Shown piece after piece: positions 36,421 to 50,727 of a stretch of 64,000 nucleotides of DNA. Source of the stretch: Nymphaea colorata (Eukaryota > Streptophyta > Magnoliopsida > Nymphaeales > Nymphaeaceae); NCBI RefSeq assembly GCF_008831285.2, contig NC_045148.1:5394001-5458000 (forward strand), read 5' to 3'. The position numbers and the translations under genes are program-made. Every line of letters begins with the position of its first letter. Position 1 is the stretch's first letter. The notes below the pieces were generated by a model. The model had not been told where the DNA came from, did not search any database, and worked only from the letters and a program-made list of their open reading frames with translations.

Positions 36421-36693
36421 ATATATATATATATATATATGTGCACATCTTTTTTTCTTTTTTTTTTCCAAAGGGAAAGAATGGCGTTTTGTTTAGAAAG
36501 AGTCCATGAGGATGCACGCCTACTTAGAAAGGATTAAATTTGTCAGATGTAAAGGTCGAGTTAATCATCAACAGAATTATCATGTTTCGAGTAATGGTCG
36601 ACCATTATCTGTCAATACTGAGGAGGAAGAGTCATTCTGCCAAGACCATTTAGCATATTCGTAGGAGAGTGAGTTGGATGCCCGATGCATGCA

Positions 36694-36701
<8 letters not shown>

Positions 36702-36760
<59 letters not shown>

Positions 36761-36762
36761 TA
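36702..36762. repeat. (TA)n microsatellite
   Basis: About 30 TA units with one TG interruption. A shorter tract lies at 36417-36440. Confidence 0.96.
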
Positions 36763-37693
36763 GTGTGGTGGGTATTTTGGAAATTATTTAAAAAAAGATG
36801 TCCTTTTTAGTAATTTAACTTTTTAGAATTTCTTTTATTAATTAGGACGTTCTTTGTCATTAACTATATTAATGCATGAAAATTTGGGTGTATACAACCT
36901 GCTTTTTATTCTTAGAGGTTTTTCGAGTGTGTCTCATTAAGAAGCTGGAGAATTTTGGTACGCAAACACTTGAGCAACTAATAACGTTGTCAATAATGAT
37001 GAAATGATGGATAGCAAATTTAATACAGGGGGCCGACTCAGTTATGATTGGTAATGGCTCTCGGATTTCAACTAAGCGTATTGGTGATCTATCTATTCGT
37101 TTTAATGGCAGTTCTGTGAGAGGATTTGCATCGGATAATGACTGTGTTTTGAGTTATTCTTCGCCGACCAAAGATGCGTGACAGACTTTGAAGGGTTTAT
37201 GGGAAGGCATTGTAGGAGGGTCAGAAAGCTTTTAGTTGTTGTTTTCAAGTGATGAAGATTCGACTGCTTCACATGATATGTGGCATTGTTTCTGGTCATG
37301 CAAACAAAAAGTTTGTCACCTCTTTGAATTCTCATACTTTTGTTTGAGAAGATTTATGATTCGTGTCCAATAGAACAACCTTTCCCAATTAGAAGGCTAA
37401 AAGGAGAGGCGAAGCATTTATTGGAGCTTCACTGCCAAGTTTATGAATTACACAAGAAAAATGAAAAAAACAACTAAACTGACAAGCATACGAACAATCT
37501 GCACAATATAAGCAAAAATATGTTTCTCAAGCAAAGTTGAACCTTGGGTTTCAAAAGGGGTTGTTTGGCAAATAAAACACTTTACTTTATGAGTGTTAAG
37601 GCATATTTACAGATCGTCTATGCCTTAATCTTTGTAATAGATTGATAAAGATTCACAAATGTTCCAAATTAAAAGATGGGTAGAGGCTAATGA
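36763..37693. other. Intergenic, no gene seen
   Basis: AT-rich. Includes the presumed 3' UTR of gene C near 37693. No coding signature. Confidence 0.45.
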
Positions 37694-38560
37694 TCAAAAA
37701 GGTGCCATGTTGAATGTAGGCACGGCGTTAGCTTCTTGCTCGGAGGTGATGCCAAAGAGCACCCTCGCCTTCTTTTCCAGCAGGACGCAGCCCCTTTTTA
37801 GCATCTTCATCCGCACGAACATTTGCAACGCCAGCAGGCTGTCCGATGCCGCTCCATGAGGAGGCACGTCTTCTCTCCACACGTTAATCGCCCTGGCCGA
37901 GACGTCGATCGTCCCGTCGTCGGCCACCGGGTGAAAACCCATCACCGCTGCCATGTCGTAGAACACCGGGAAGTAAATAGCCAGCAGCCTAAAGAATTCC
38001 TTGCGCTCAACCGGCAAGCCCTGAGCGCCGTGCTTCTCCCACCTCAGCAGCGCCGCGAAATCCAGTCCGCCTTTGAACACCACCCAATTGATCTTGTCTT
38101 TCATGAGCAAGCTGCAGCGCCAGATCTCGGCGGCCATGCGTGCCGGCTGGATTCCCTGTCTCCTCAACTGCTCGGCGTTAACGTTGCCGCAGAACTGCTC
38201 CAAGAAACGATCCTCCCTTTCCGGATTAATGGCTGCTTCTTCCAGCGGCATGAGATTGAACTCCCATACGCAGGGCCTCCCGCTCTCGCTGCAGCGTGGC
38301 AGCCTCCCTAGTTTGTCACACAGGGCAACTCCCACCTGCGCTATGTTCCTGAACCTGTTGGTCGCCTGCTGGAGGCCGGAATAGTTGGTGTCAGAGTCGC
38401 CCCACCCGTTTCCCGTTGGGATCCTTTCTCCGCATAGCATAAGTCGGGTGGTGAGGGAGACGAAGGGGTGAGCTATCATGGCCCTCTCCCTGATTATGCT
38501 CATCTCCACGTCGAAGTTATCTTTCCAGACGTGTTTGACGACAACATTGTTGTTAGACAT
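37694..38560 (-). CDS. CAF1-like protein C (presumed inactive deadenylase)
   Basis: An intronless frame of 288 codons, ATG at 38560 (complement GCCGCCATGTC); the open frame further upstream lacks an ATG. CAF1 family landmarks are VWKDNFDVEMSIIRE, AQVGVALCDKLGRLPRC, CVWEFNLMPL, INWVVFKGGLDFAALLRW, YFPVFYDMAAVMGF and HGAASDSLLALQMF. The first catalytic motif Asp-x-Glu is Thr37-Thr38-Arg39. Asp167, His235 and Asp240 are kept. It is close to D and E throughout and shares with them a C-terminal tail (TSEQEANAVPTFNMAPF) that canonical CAF1 lacks. A TATA box sits about 100 bp upstream. The gene is convergent with gene B and in tandem with gene D, which lies 2.7 kb upstream of it. Confidence 0.93.
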   Translation of the reverse strand: MSNNNVVVKHVWKDNFDVEMSIIRERAMIAHPFVSLTTRLMLCGERIPTGNGWGDSDTNYSGLQQATNRFRNIAQVGVALCDKLGRLPRCSESGRPCVWEFNLMPLEEAAINPEREDRFLEQFCGNVNAEQLRRQGIQPARMAAEIWRCSLLMKDKINWVVFKGGLDFAALLRWEKHGAQGLPVERKEFFRLLAIYFPVFYDMAAVMGFHPVADDGTIDVSARAINVWREDVPPHGAASDSLLALQMFVRMKMLKRGCVLLEKKARVLFGITSEQEANAVPTFNMAPF

Positions 38561-38660
38561 GGCGGCTTTAATGATCTCGAGCAAACAGAACTATTCCAAC
38601 CCCTGTCGATCCGTCGTCAATGGAAGCTATACAACTTGCAGTGTTTTCTTCTTGTTTCCT

Positions 38661-38667
38661 CTTTATA
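38661..38667 (-). promoter_or_regulatory. TATA box of CAF1-like gene C
   Basis: The complement reads TTCTATAAAGAGG, about 100 bp upstream of the ATG at 38560. A start near 38632 would give a 5' UTR of about 70 nt. The spacer shares CTCGAGCA and a T-rich stretch with the spacer of gene D. Confidence 0.55.
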
Positions 38668-38670
38668 GAA

Positions 38671-41280
<2,610 letters not shown>

Positions 41281-42147
41281 TCAAAATGGAGCCATGTGAA
41301 ACGTAGGCACAGCTTTGGCTTCTTGTTCGGAGGTAACTCCAAAGAGCACCTTCGCCTTCTTCTCCAGCAGCTCGCAGCCCTTCTTCATCATCTTCATCCG
41401 CATGAACATGCGCAACGCCAGCAGGCTATCGGAGGCTGCTCCCTCAACAGGCTCGCACTCCCTCCACACGTTAATCGACCGCGCGGTGACGTCGATCGTC
41501 CCGTTGTCGTACACAGGGTGGAAACCGAGCACCGCAGCCATGTCGTAGAACAAGGGGAAGTAAAAAGCAAGCAGCCTAAAGAATTCCGCGTACTCGAGGG
41601 TTAAGCCCTCGGCCCCCTGCGTTTCCCATGACCTCATCAGCGCCATGAAGTCCAGCCCGCCTTTGAACACCACCCAACTTATCTTGCGCCTCATGAGCAA
41701 GCCGCAGTCACGCAAATCGGCGGCGAAGCGTGCCGGATGGATTCCTTCGCTCCTCAACTGCTCGGCGCTGACGTTGCTGCAGAACTTCTTCAAGAACCGC
41801 TCCTCCTTTGTGACATCGGGTTCAGCTTCCAGCGGCTTTAGGTTGAACTCCCACACACAGGGCTTCCCCGTCTCTTTGCAGAGCGGTAGCCTCCCTAGCT
41901 TGTCACACAAGGCAAGCCCCACCTGAACTACGTCCTTGAACCCGTTGACAGTCACCCGGAGTCCTATATAGTTGATGTCGGGGTTGCCCCAGGCTTTTCC
42001 GGCGGGGATTCTCTCTCTGCATAACAGAAGACGGGTGGTCAGGGAGACGAAAGGGTGATCGCTCATGGCTCTCTGCTTTACGATGTTCATCTCTGCGCGG
42101 AAATTCGATTCCCATACGCTTCTGATGACAACGCTGTCGTTGGACAT
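41281..42147 (-). CDS. CAF1-like protein D (presumed inactive deadenylase)
   Basis: An intronless frame of 288 codons, ATG at 42147, TGA at 41281-41283. CAF1 landmarks are VWESNFRAEMNIVKQ, VVQVGLALCDKLGRLPLC, CVWEFNLKPLEAE, ISWVVFKGGLDFMALMR, YFPLFYDMAAVLGF and GAASDSLLALRMF. The Asp-x-Glu is Thr37-Thr38-Arg39. Asp166 and Asp240 are kept, but the His five residues before the last Asp is Glu235, so it has lost three expected active-site residues. It carries the tail shared with C and E (TSEQEAKAVPTFHMAPF). A (TA)n tract replaces the expected TATA region 84 bp upstream, and a conserved block lies at 42466-42660. Confidence 0.93.
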   Translation of the reverse strand: MSNDSVVIRSVWESNFRAEMNIVKQRAMSDHPFVSLTTRLLLCRERIPAGKAWGNPDINYIGLRVTVNGFKDVVQVGLALCDKLGRLPLCKETGKPCVWEFNLKPLEAEPDVTKEERFLKKFCSNVSAEQLRSEGIHPARFAADLRDCGLLMRRKISWVVFKGGLDFMALMRSWETQGAEGLTLEYAEFFRLLAFYFPLFYDMAAVLGFHPVYDNGTIDVTARSINVWRECEPVEGAASDSLLALRMFMRMKMMKKGCELLEKKAKVLFGVTSEQEAKAVPTFHMAPF

Positions 42148-42226
42148 CGTGGGCTCTCGAGCAGATGCAGTGAGTGAGATTGGATCGATGCCGCCGTTCT
42201 TTGATTGCTTTTCTTTTTTTTGTAAT

Positions 42227-42230
<4 letters not shown>

Positions 42231-42319
<89 letters not shown>
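42231..42319. repeat. (TA)n tract in the promoter of gene D
   Basis: About 44 TA units, starting 84 bp upstream of the gene D ATG. In the paralogue gene C the TATA box lies about 100 bp upstream of the ATG, so the tract covers the equivalent position. Confidence 0.9.
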
Positions 42320-42322
<3 letters not shown>

Positions 42323-42465
42323 TCCGATTAGAAGCTTCTAGAATTCTTGATGTAATATTAGCAACCTGAAAGCTGTTCTTGATTTCTTGATTTCGGCCGA
42401 CGGCGACGTCGGTGGTTGCTGTGGCTGTGCAGAACGCATAGTGTTCATGGGTTATTTCTTAATTG

Positions 42466-42660
42466 GATTCAGACTCATATTTGAAATTGAGACTTAAAAT
42501 TTTGAAATCTAAAGAGGACATGGCAAAGGTAAGATCCAGGTTAATTTATATATAATATGGAATTTCAGGATCAAATCCGGATACCATATAAGCCACATAA
42601 TGCATCATACATTTGAGTCTGAGTACAATTCGTGTTTATTTTGCCTTACAGTATCGCATC
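42466..42660 (-). promoter_or_regulatory. Conserved upstream block, copy at gene D
   Basis: Partner of 33882-34103 (inverse in the window, same direction relative to the genes). Shared phrases include AGACTCATATTT, AATTTTGAAATCTAA, ACCATATAAGCCACA and CTTAC.GTATCG. It starts about 320 bp before the gene D ATG. Imperfect terminal inversions (TCAGACTCA) leave open a MITE origin. Confidence 0.65.
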
Positions 42661-42971
42661 ATAAAATGGATGTGGTTTAACTACATTTTATCTAGAGTAA
42701 AGTAAAGCATTTTTTATTGGGAAGATCGAACTATAGTTTCAAAATTTTAAAGAAGATTAAAATAAGATTTTCAAAACTTTTATATATGTTAAACTAATTT
42801 TTTTTGAAAGTTACATATAAATTTTTGAAAAAATCTGAGAGGGGGCCAAGGCCCCTCTGATTACATCTCCTTGCAAGTAATCTAGAGGCAATAACTGTGA
42901 AAACAGGGTTGATTCTTAGCCGTTTATTAGTGCTGGTCAAAGCGAAGCCTATTTGACCTTGAATTGCTTTG

Positions 42972-42973
<2 letters not shown>

Positions 42974-43013
<40 letters not shown>

Positions 43014-43034
43014 ATATATATATATCTATATATC
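42974..43034. repeat. (TA)n microsatellite
   Basis: About 30 TA units with TCTA interruptions near the right end. Confidence 0.96.
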
Positions 43035-46000
43035 TGTTTGCTCAAAGTTCATTTGGATCAATCATATGTGAGCCGGTGAATATCGAAAAGCTAAAGTTCT
43101 TGCATGGAATGAGCTCATGTTCGACGTCTAATTTTGATTTTTTTTTTTAAAATACATTAATTGTCGATTCAACTCAATGATTTTTTTATATGTCATAATT
43201 TAAAAACGCCGACCGTCATTTTGTCTAAGGACCAGGACCATTTGATGCTTCGTGTTGATTATATTTTGCTTAAATTTTGTGTCATGGACGCGATATATAA
43301 AATACGGGGTATGCAGGATTGATTGCTTTTTTACAAGATCAATATGTGGATGTTACTTGATCCCTTCAAGCTATCTGAAAAGGAAGCTTACAAGAAAACC
43401 ATTTTACAAAAAATACAAGTGGCAACTAGCTGACGGATATATTTAATTTAGGATGTTTTAATTTATAAAACATGTTACTTTTCAAATCTATAAGTTGGGC
43501 ATTTATATGATTTTAAAATCAATCGTCGGATTCCTTTTGGCTTAATTTTAAAATCCATCTTACATGTTCCCAAAACATAATTTTTATAATGTCAATTTAT
43601 GTTCTTTAATATATGCAGCATTTGCAAAAATATGAATTGCAGTGCGTAAAACAAGAGAGATGTATAAAATGGGACTGGATTTCAAGTATCTTTAATTTCC
43701 TCATCATGTTCTTGATCAGTCAGTGGCGTTTGATTATGATATTTTTAAAGATGCAATATCCAGCCACGATAATGTGAGAGCAGCCAATTAAGTACCAAAT
43801 AATCTTGGCATCTCAACGTCTGAGATCATTTTCTTTGAGTTCAAATGAACGGTCCCATTGACGAGCTGAGCTAAGGTGAACCAGTTGCGAGTTTGGCTTG
43901 TTTCCTTGCTAGATGTATGTTACAAATATCATTCATTTTATGCTAACTTATGGTAATTAGACAACTCGAATGAATTAATCTAAGAAGCATAACAAGTTGG
44001 ATAATTTTACATGCTTATTTACCAAGCTTTGATGCAGTTGGTGTGCGCAAATACGGTCAATGACAAAATGCTCCTGTTTGGATAGAAAGAACTTTTTTTT
44101 GTATAGACAAAAATAAATCCAAAAAGTGAAAGGACTCAAAAGGACAATTCTATTTCTGTAACTTTAAAAACTGCCCCCTTTTTTCTTTTGACGTATGATT
44201 GTTGCATGCACCGATGGCCGCACAAAACTCAAACTCATGCACTAAGGCCGGCCGGTGCACAGCACATGCCCGTGCACGTTACCACGTCTCGTCTTAATCG
44301 ACAGTATATCACATAACGCAAACCGTCTACCAAGCCTGTTTTACCATGTGAAGGATAAGAATGCTGGATAAATATTAACGCAAACCAGAAGCATCTTCTT
44401 TTGTTTTCTTTACTGTTAATGAGGTTTAGAGTGATGAGAGAGAACCTCTACCTCTAAAAAGGGGTTGCTCGGCATCAACAACACATTTGTTACTGTCTTA
44501 TGAATCTGTCATAAAGAATGAGACATATTCATGAAATACTTTTTAAAATGTTCAATCAATTTAATTAATTTTTAGTTAGGTGATCCGGACAGTAACATGA
44601 TGCTACTATTCCCAAGATGCTCCTAAAGTATTTTGGTCTGCCCATTTTCAGCGTTAATATGCAGGTGACACACTGTTGATCAGTTATTGAACAAAACTTA
44701 ATAACAGATTTGCACCAGAGATCTGAATTTATTTCAAAGTTGCAGTTATCATCCATCTTGAAAAGGGTTCACCTCAGTTGCATTTGTTTCAAAGTTCTGA
44801 ATTTATTAAAAAGTCTTTCTCATTAACATGTATTCATTTTTATCTCTTCCTGTAAAAAACCTTGGTAATCTTTTCCTTTTATTTAGCAAAAATTATCCGA
44901 TGGCCTATCGTATCATAATTTTTCTGTTACTTGAAATTTTTTATTTTTCAAAACAAGATTATTTTGTACTGTACGTTTATTAAAAGCATTTTACGGCTTG
45001 TGTTTTGTCCTTGATTGTATTAGAATCTAAATACATCGTTGTTATTATTCAATGAAGTCATATGGCTATTATATCTATGCAGTTTGATATTTTTTTATTG
45101 TTTTTTATAGTTTTTATTGAATTTTCCAAAACGCACCTAAGAAATTGGTAATAATGATAAAAAAAAAATACACATAACCCTTTTGCTGATATTGTCAAAA
45201 AGTCGCCTATGTTTTACACCTTTAATCAAAACAACCATTTAAACATTAATCTTAGTTAATTTGTTACTAACTTTTGCTCTGGTGAATATGATGATAAAGA
45301 CCATAACTTAAGCTCATCTAATAGTACTATTACATGATTAATTATATCTGAAGAACTTGTTTTTTCAGTATACTTCAAATATAAAGTTCCACAACGAAAG
45401 CTTTAACTTAGTAATAAAGTCAGACATGGATATTTTTCATGTTATTTTTAGAAGGTGAAAAGACAAGTTTTACTGTTTTAACAATTAAATTTTTTTTCAA
45501 AGATAATCTTATGAATGTGATTGAAGAACCAAACAGATGATTAGGTACTTTCTAGAAAATTTCTCATTTTTTGGTATATATATGTTTTCTTTTTTGCTCA
45601 TGAAACATAGACTTCAAAGCTTCAAGAGCTATATATGCTCCCTCAACGAGTACATCTATGCATGCCTCTCGTCACCTTAACTCCTCTTATGACATTCACC
45701 AGAGTAGACTACGTTAAAACTGAGTGTGGGTAGTTGGTACTTCGTAGTGAACTGATCAGTTAAGTCTATTTTAGTATATTAACCTTGAAAGATAGGAATA
45801 TGCAAGTAAACTACCCCAACCAACTGAAACCAAAATCAATCCTCAATACTTGTGTAGGTGACAACCGTAGTGTATGTCGGTGAGAGAGAGAGAGAGAGAG
45901 TAAGAGAGATTTTAAATGCTTCCATTTGGAGAAACAACAACTAGTTCTCGAAAATGAAGGCTGAAGCTCCAGTGCTGCTTCAAGATCTGGGTGAGCTTAT

Positions 46001-46486
46001 GGTCATACTGGTACAAGAGAATACAAGAGAATATAGTAGTAGGAATAGTTCAAAATCCATTGCTACTATTAAAAAAACGGACAACTCCCAGATAATAACA
46101 AATCAAATAATGAATGGATTGGCTCATTCTTAATAAAAGAAAAAAAAAATGTTTCGATTCACCCGTGTGACCCCCTCTTGCTTCACACACACAAAAAGAA
46201 AGGGTTCCCTCCTCCACGCTGCGAGGAAAGCGGATGACAGGGGTTCGTCCTCCGATGCAAGGAAGCCGAGATGGCTGGATGCCTGTGTGACCCACAACGA
46301 GCAGGGAAGGAAGCAGTAGGAGTTCTATTCTTTAGGTTTTCATCCCCGATGTGTTCTTTTGATTTTGCTCGAAGTTTTGCTGCCTCCCAGCCTGAGCAGC
46401 CGATAAAAGAAAGGAACCTTGCTATTTTATCTTCTGACAGACAGCAAGAGATCGACCCTCCACCGGAGCTGGTCACCCAACAGAAA
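43035..46486. other. Intergenic, no gene recognised
   Basis: 3.4 kb of AT-rich sequence with (GA)n at 45881-45901. The stretch 46140-46486 is less AT-rich and contains short open frames on both strands without a known domain; it abuts a CACTA-like terminus at 46487. Confidence 0.45.
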
Positions 46487-46520
46487 ACACTACACCAAAT
46501 TAGCCCTTAGATGACACTAT
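46487..46520 (+). mobile_element. Possible CACTA (En/Spm-type) transposon terminus
   Basis: CACTACACCAAATTAGCCC, followed by AGATGACACT, resembles the terminal inverted repeat of plant CACTA elements. The inverse end (ending GTAGTG) was not found in the next kilobase, so this would be a truncated or solo end. Confidence 0.35.
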
Positions 46521-47395
46521 GTTGCTGCTGTAACAGATGGACCACCACGTGTTATATCTCGGTGGGGCCAGGGCCCATAAGACTTGGGTTGCTGCCCTCA
46601 AGGTCGATTGAAAATTTGTTAATTATACATTTAGTCCCTCATAAAAAACAATTTCTGACTTCGCTCACTCGCCTCGGCGAGCTGCCTCCACAAGTTGATT
46701 GGGGAACCTCACCTTAGAGTGTCGGTGGAGAGAAAGGGGGCCTCCTCCACTCAAGGCCTTGTTTGTATTCTTCTGGGATGAACATGTACAATTTGCATTG
46801 CAAGAATTATTTAACATCTTTTACAGCCTTTTACTTAGCAAGGTGAAAAAAAAGTCCTCATAAGGTATGGGGGCTGTACCACCAGCATCAATCTAATAGT
46901 GTTTGTAGCTTAGCCATTCATGCTGTTTATTTAGATTTAGTGTTTTTGCTTCATCATGATCTGCAGTCCAAAATGAATATAGAAACTATTGAACTCAAGT
47001 TGGTTCTCCAATCAAGGAAAGTATTTGAGGTGCTTGCTAATTTCTAAGGCATTTTTTTTTTCATTTTTAATTTTTTTCCAGAGTCATGATCATTCGCTTG
47101 AGAATTGAAATATGTAGTGTGCTGTCTCAGGAACTGGATTTAGACATTAAATGAGTCATAGATGGCTGTAATATCATGCTTAATTTCTTGGTCTATTTTC
47201 CACTTAAAAGGTTTTACTTAGTTTTGTTTAGATCTCTGATTTTCTTCCTTACCAAAAAGGTTCTTTAGATTTTCATTGTCATGAACATAGACAGGTGTGA
47301 AGCTTTTTCTAGAATCATCCAAAAAGTTCTAGTGTCAGCCATTTAAGGAGTCTAAGACCGTTCTTTCTACTACTTGTCTAGTGTAGGAAACTATT

Positions 47396-47850
47396 GGCCA
47401 GCCCGGCCCGATCGGACCCGGGCCGGGAAAAATCTGGCCCGGGCCCAGCCCGGCCCGACTCCCCGCCCTCGGGCCTCCGTCTCCCGCTCCCCTCCCTCTC
47501 CACAGTCCGCCCCCACTCCCTGTCCCTGTCCCTCTCCGCTCCCTCTCTCTCTGCTCCCCCTCCCCCTCTCCTTCTCCCCTCTCCCTCTCCCGCTTCCCCT
47601 CCCCCTCTCCCTCTCCCTCTCCCGCTCCCCCTCTCCCTCTACTCCCTCTCCCTCTCCCTCCTCCTCCTCCGTCCCCCTCTCCCTCCCCATCCTCCACCTC
47701 CTCCGTCTCCCTCCGTCTCCCTCCCCCTCCCTCCTCCGTCTCCCTCCCCCTCTCCCTCCCCCTCCCCCTCCTCCTCCATCGGAGGGCGACGGGAGGGCGG
47801 GGAAAGGGAGAGGGGAGGGCGGCCCGGGCCCGGGCCGGGACGCTGAGGCC
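47396..47850. repeat. GC-rich insertion with a long polypyrimidine tract
   Basis: About 455 bp absent from the paralogous site near 55345. The ends are GGCCAGCCCGGCCCG on the left and, in inverse, GGCCTCAGCGTCCCGGCCCG on the right, an imperfect terminal inverted repeat. Between them, 47470-47780 is almost pure C/T (CCCTCTCC-type repeats) on the plus strand. Open frames on both strands encode only Ser/Pro/Leu or Gly/Arg/Glu repeats and are artefacts of composition. Confidence 0.85.
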
Positions 47851-47953
47851 TTTTCTTTTTTTAACAATGAAAATTAAATTTGAAAAGACTTTTTCTCTAT
47901 AATTTTATCCAAAATTATATATATATTGTCACTCCCTACATGGTCATCCTAGG

Positions 47954-47956
<3 letters not shown>

Positions 47957-48037
<81 letters not shown>

Positions 48038-48048
48038 AGAGAGAGAGG
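47957..48048. repeat. (TA)n(GA)n compound microsatellite
   Basis: About 22 TA units then about 15-20 GA units with small interruptions. The paralogous site in copy 2 is the tract where about 4.8 kb is inserted (55486 and 60501). Confidence 0.96.
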
Positions 48049-48554
48049 GAGTTGTACATTACATTAAGTCATTCATGCTTCTTATAGTGACAGTAGCACT
48101 AGCTAGCTGTTAGAAGTAGCAGTAGAGCAACAACTAGCTGCTTATGCGGCAGGTTCTTTTGTTATGAATTTATAAGTGGACTTTTCATAAGTGGGTGTTT
48201 GGTAGACATGGAAAAAATTACAAACTTTTCCCATATTAGTAAGAATTCTTCCTTTCAAATGCAACTAAAATTTTCGTCAATCCAAACTTGATTACAGAAA
48301 ATGTTGCAGGAGTGATATGAAGAATGACATTCAATTTCACTTGAAGGTCCTTCTGAATAGAATTGTTGAAGCTTCTGAAGGTCAGATAAGTCATATAAGG
48401 CCAGAGCAAGATCAGTGCAACTCCAAAATCCACATATAGAGATGTTTGGGGTCAATGACTAGATAGCCAGGGGCAAAGCCAAGGGGGGCCACATGGGCCC
48501 TAGCGCCACTTCAATGACTACAATTTCACCTTGGTCTTCCTCTCCATGCTGAAG

Positions 48555-48950
48555 ACATACTCCTTGGGTAATCGCTCCAAGGGAAGAATTATTCATGGGA
48601 AATCTTCAGAAAAGAACTAGAGCATGATGATTATTTGCATAATGCCCTTGTTGATTTATGCACAAAATGCAGTGATTTGGGATCAACATTGCAAGTGTTT
48701 GATGAAATGCCTAAAAAAAATATAGCCACATAGAATGCCTTGTCGCATGGATATTTTGTCCATGGAGATCTGATGGCATTTGCAGCGGTTGTTTTGACAC
48801 AATTCTTTAATGAAACATAGTCTCATAGAATATAATGCTTAGGTTGAGGCTGTTCGAACTTGCTAGATATCTCTTTGAAGTGCCTAGATGGGATTTGCTT
48901 TCGTGGAGAATGAGCTTCCAGCTACATCCATAGCAGCAGGCATCAAGGGA
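48555..48950 (+). pseudogene. PPR protein pseudogene, copy 1
   Basis: The frame with LHNALVDLCTKCSDLGSTLQ followed by VFDEMPKKNIAT, then a stop, then NALSHGYFVHGDL is typical of PLS-type pentatricopeptide repeats (35-residue RNA-binding helical repeats, usually in organelles). The Trp expected in the ATWNAL motif is TAG at 48731-48733. Further frameshifts and stops (near 48820) follow. No start codon or full repeat array is left. Its twin is at 61290-61690. Confidence 0.88.
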
Positions 48951-49720
48951 GGAGGCAGGTGTGGGCTAAGTGGGGCCAATTTCTCATAGATACCCAAAAA
49001 AGTTCTTATTTTCTTATTGATGTTCTAGAGCAATTTTTCTCATTTACATATTTGGTGGCCTTGAAAATTTTAAAATTTTATACCTATTGCCCCTTAACCA
49101 GAATCTTTCTGTCTCAACCCTTGGTAAGCATCTTTGGCGTTGGATCTCCTTCACAAGATGCAACTTTCTGGCGCCCATCCGGCGAGACCATGGCTAGTGT
49201 GCTCTCAAGTTTCTTTGCCTTATCCCTCATTGCTATCGTATGACATACATGAACAAATGAAATTGATTATTGCAACAAAAATTGATTAGAAAGAGCCAGT
49301 AGAGGTGATTCCCAGCAGCATTGGGCTTGCGTGCATGTGTTGGCACAGCGATGCCAGCAGAAATATTAGGCAGAAATGAAGACTCCATTTTGCAGATCAG
49401 GAAAGAACAACAAGGAAAGCAAAACATCACATTTGAATAAAAAAAGCAGCTCACATTCCATTGCAATTTCATAAATTCAAACAACCAAAGAATTCAAAGG
49501 AGTAATACAATTGCCCAACTTTCATTAAACCAACAAGAGGCAATCTAAAAAATCATCAAGGATTCATTTCTTATGTCTGATTCCAAGACTAAGAGTCAGC
49601 AGACAATCTAATAAACTTCAAAAGGAAAATCACTACTAATAGCTGCATTGTGCAACATATGCACTTGTTTGATGAGAAATATAACATATATTGATCTAAA
49701 ACTCATGATAATTGTGAAAG

Positions 49721-50304
49721 CAAATAAGCATATTGAAAATCATAATCCATTCTTACAATCGAAACAGCCAAAACAATTGAATCTTCAAAAAGAAAAAAGA
49801 ACTTGAGATGATCAATGGTTTCTTACAAATAGCTGTTGAGCCCACGAATGCATCTTTCTTACCTACCAAGGCAATACGACAGATTACAAATTGATTGTGA
49901 ATTAGCGAAGGCAAAAACTAATTACTCTCAATAAAGGCAAGGCAATAAGCTCCTTAAAGATTGTAACCAAAATATATCAATAATGACCTTGAAATGTTTA
50001 TATATCATAACAAGATACTGGGCACACATCCACTATAAGGGAAATAAGAAGAACCGGCTTGAACTGTGATTCACATAGGAGGTAGTTGCATGCTGTTAAT
50101 TTCATGGCAAAAAAATGATGCAGATTGCCTTGTATTTCCCAAAGGAGAACACACTTGACAGGGATGCTATCATTCTAATGTTACCACATGAGCTACCACC
50201 CCAGAATCAAGAGTTGATGATCTTTGAAGCTGATAATTGATTATCGGCTAAGATCCATATGGTAGAGAGCTATTGACGCCATAGCTTTGACACCATAAAG
50301 AAGC

Positions 50305-50343
<39 letters not shown>

Positions 50344-50695
50344 AAAGTGGTTCAATGTTTGTCTACAACCACTATCCTATCCTATCTTTTTTTTATAATT
50401 TTCAGTACTTTCTTTTTGAGAGAGGTTTCCACTATTTATATGATGGTGTACAACAAGAATGGTTTCCAACAGTGTTACATGGAGGATATGTTTAGTGTTT
50501 ATAGGAGCGAAAAATGAACCGTTGTGGGTTCCCAAGATCTCTGTTTGCAAAAAAGATAGTCGTAGAGTTTTCTTTTCTCTTGCTCTCATTGCCATTGTCA
50601 TTTAGGTGCATGAGTTGTGCGCACATTTTTGTGATTTTCTTGATTTCTTTTTATAATTCTAAGTTTGGTATCTGTCTCTCCATTGTGTGTATGAA

Positions 50696-50727
<32 letters not shown>

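Larger units (their letters stand above)
46760..49720. repeat. Segmental duplication, copy 1
   Basis: It matches 54720-55440 (its first 1.1 kb) and 60500-64000 (the rest). Shared phrases include GGTATGGG, CTATTGAACTCAAGTTG, TTCTTTCTACTA.TTGTCTAG, GTGGACTTTT, TTGCATAATGCC, ATGCAC AAAATGCAGTGATTTGG, and TAAAAAATCATCAAGGATTCA. It includes the dead PPR gene at 48555-48950. Unlike copy 2 it carries a GC-rich insert at 47396-47850. Confidence 0.85.

Noticed and set aside
37694-38584. A longer start for gene C (MLEIIKAAMSNN) and for gene B at 34223
   Set aside because: Those starts are TTG codons. The ATG at 38560 and at 34238 has good context and aligns with the starts of D and E.
47335-47877. Long Ser/Pro/Leu-rich and Gly/Arg/Glu-rich proteins on both strands
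   Set aside because: They follow from the CCCTCT-type tract being free of stops in several frames on both strands. No domain or start context supports them.
49200-49250. Small membrane protein starting MASVLSSFFALSLIAIV
   Set aside because: It lies at the decayed end of duplication copy 1, the ATG phrase is shared with copy 2 but the frame is not, and it stops after 17 codons.
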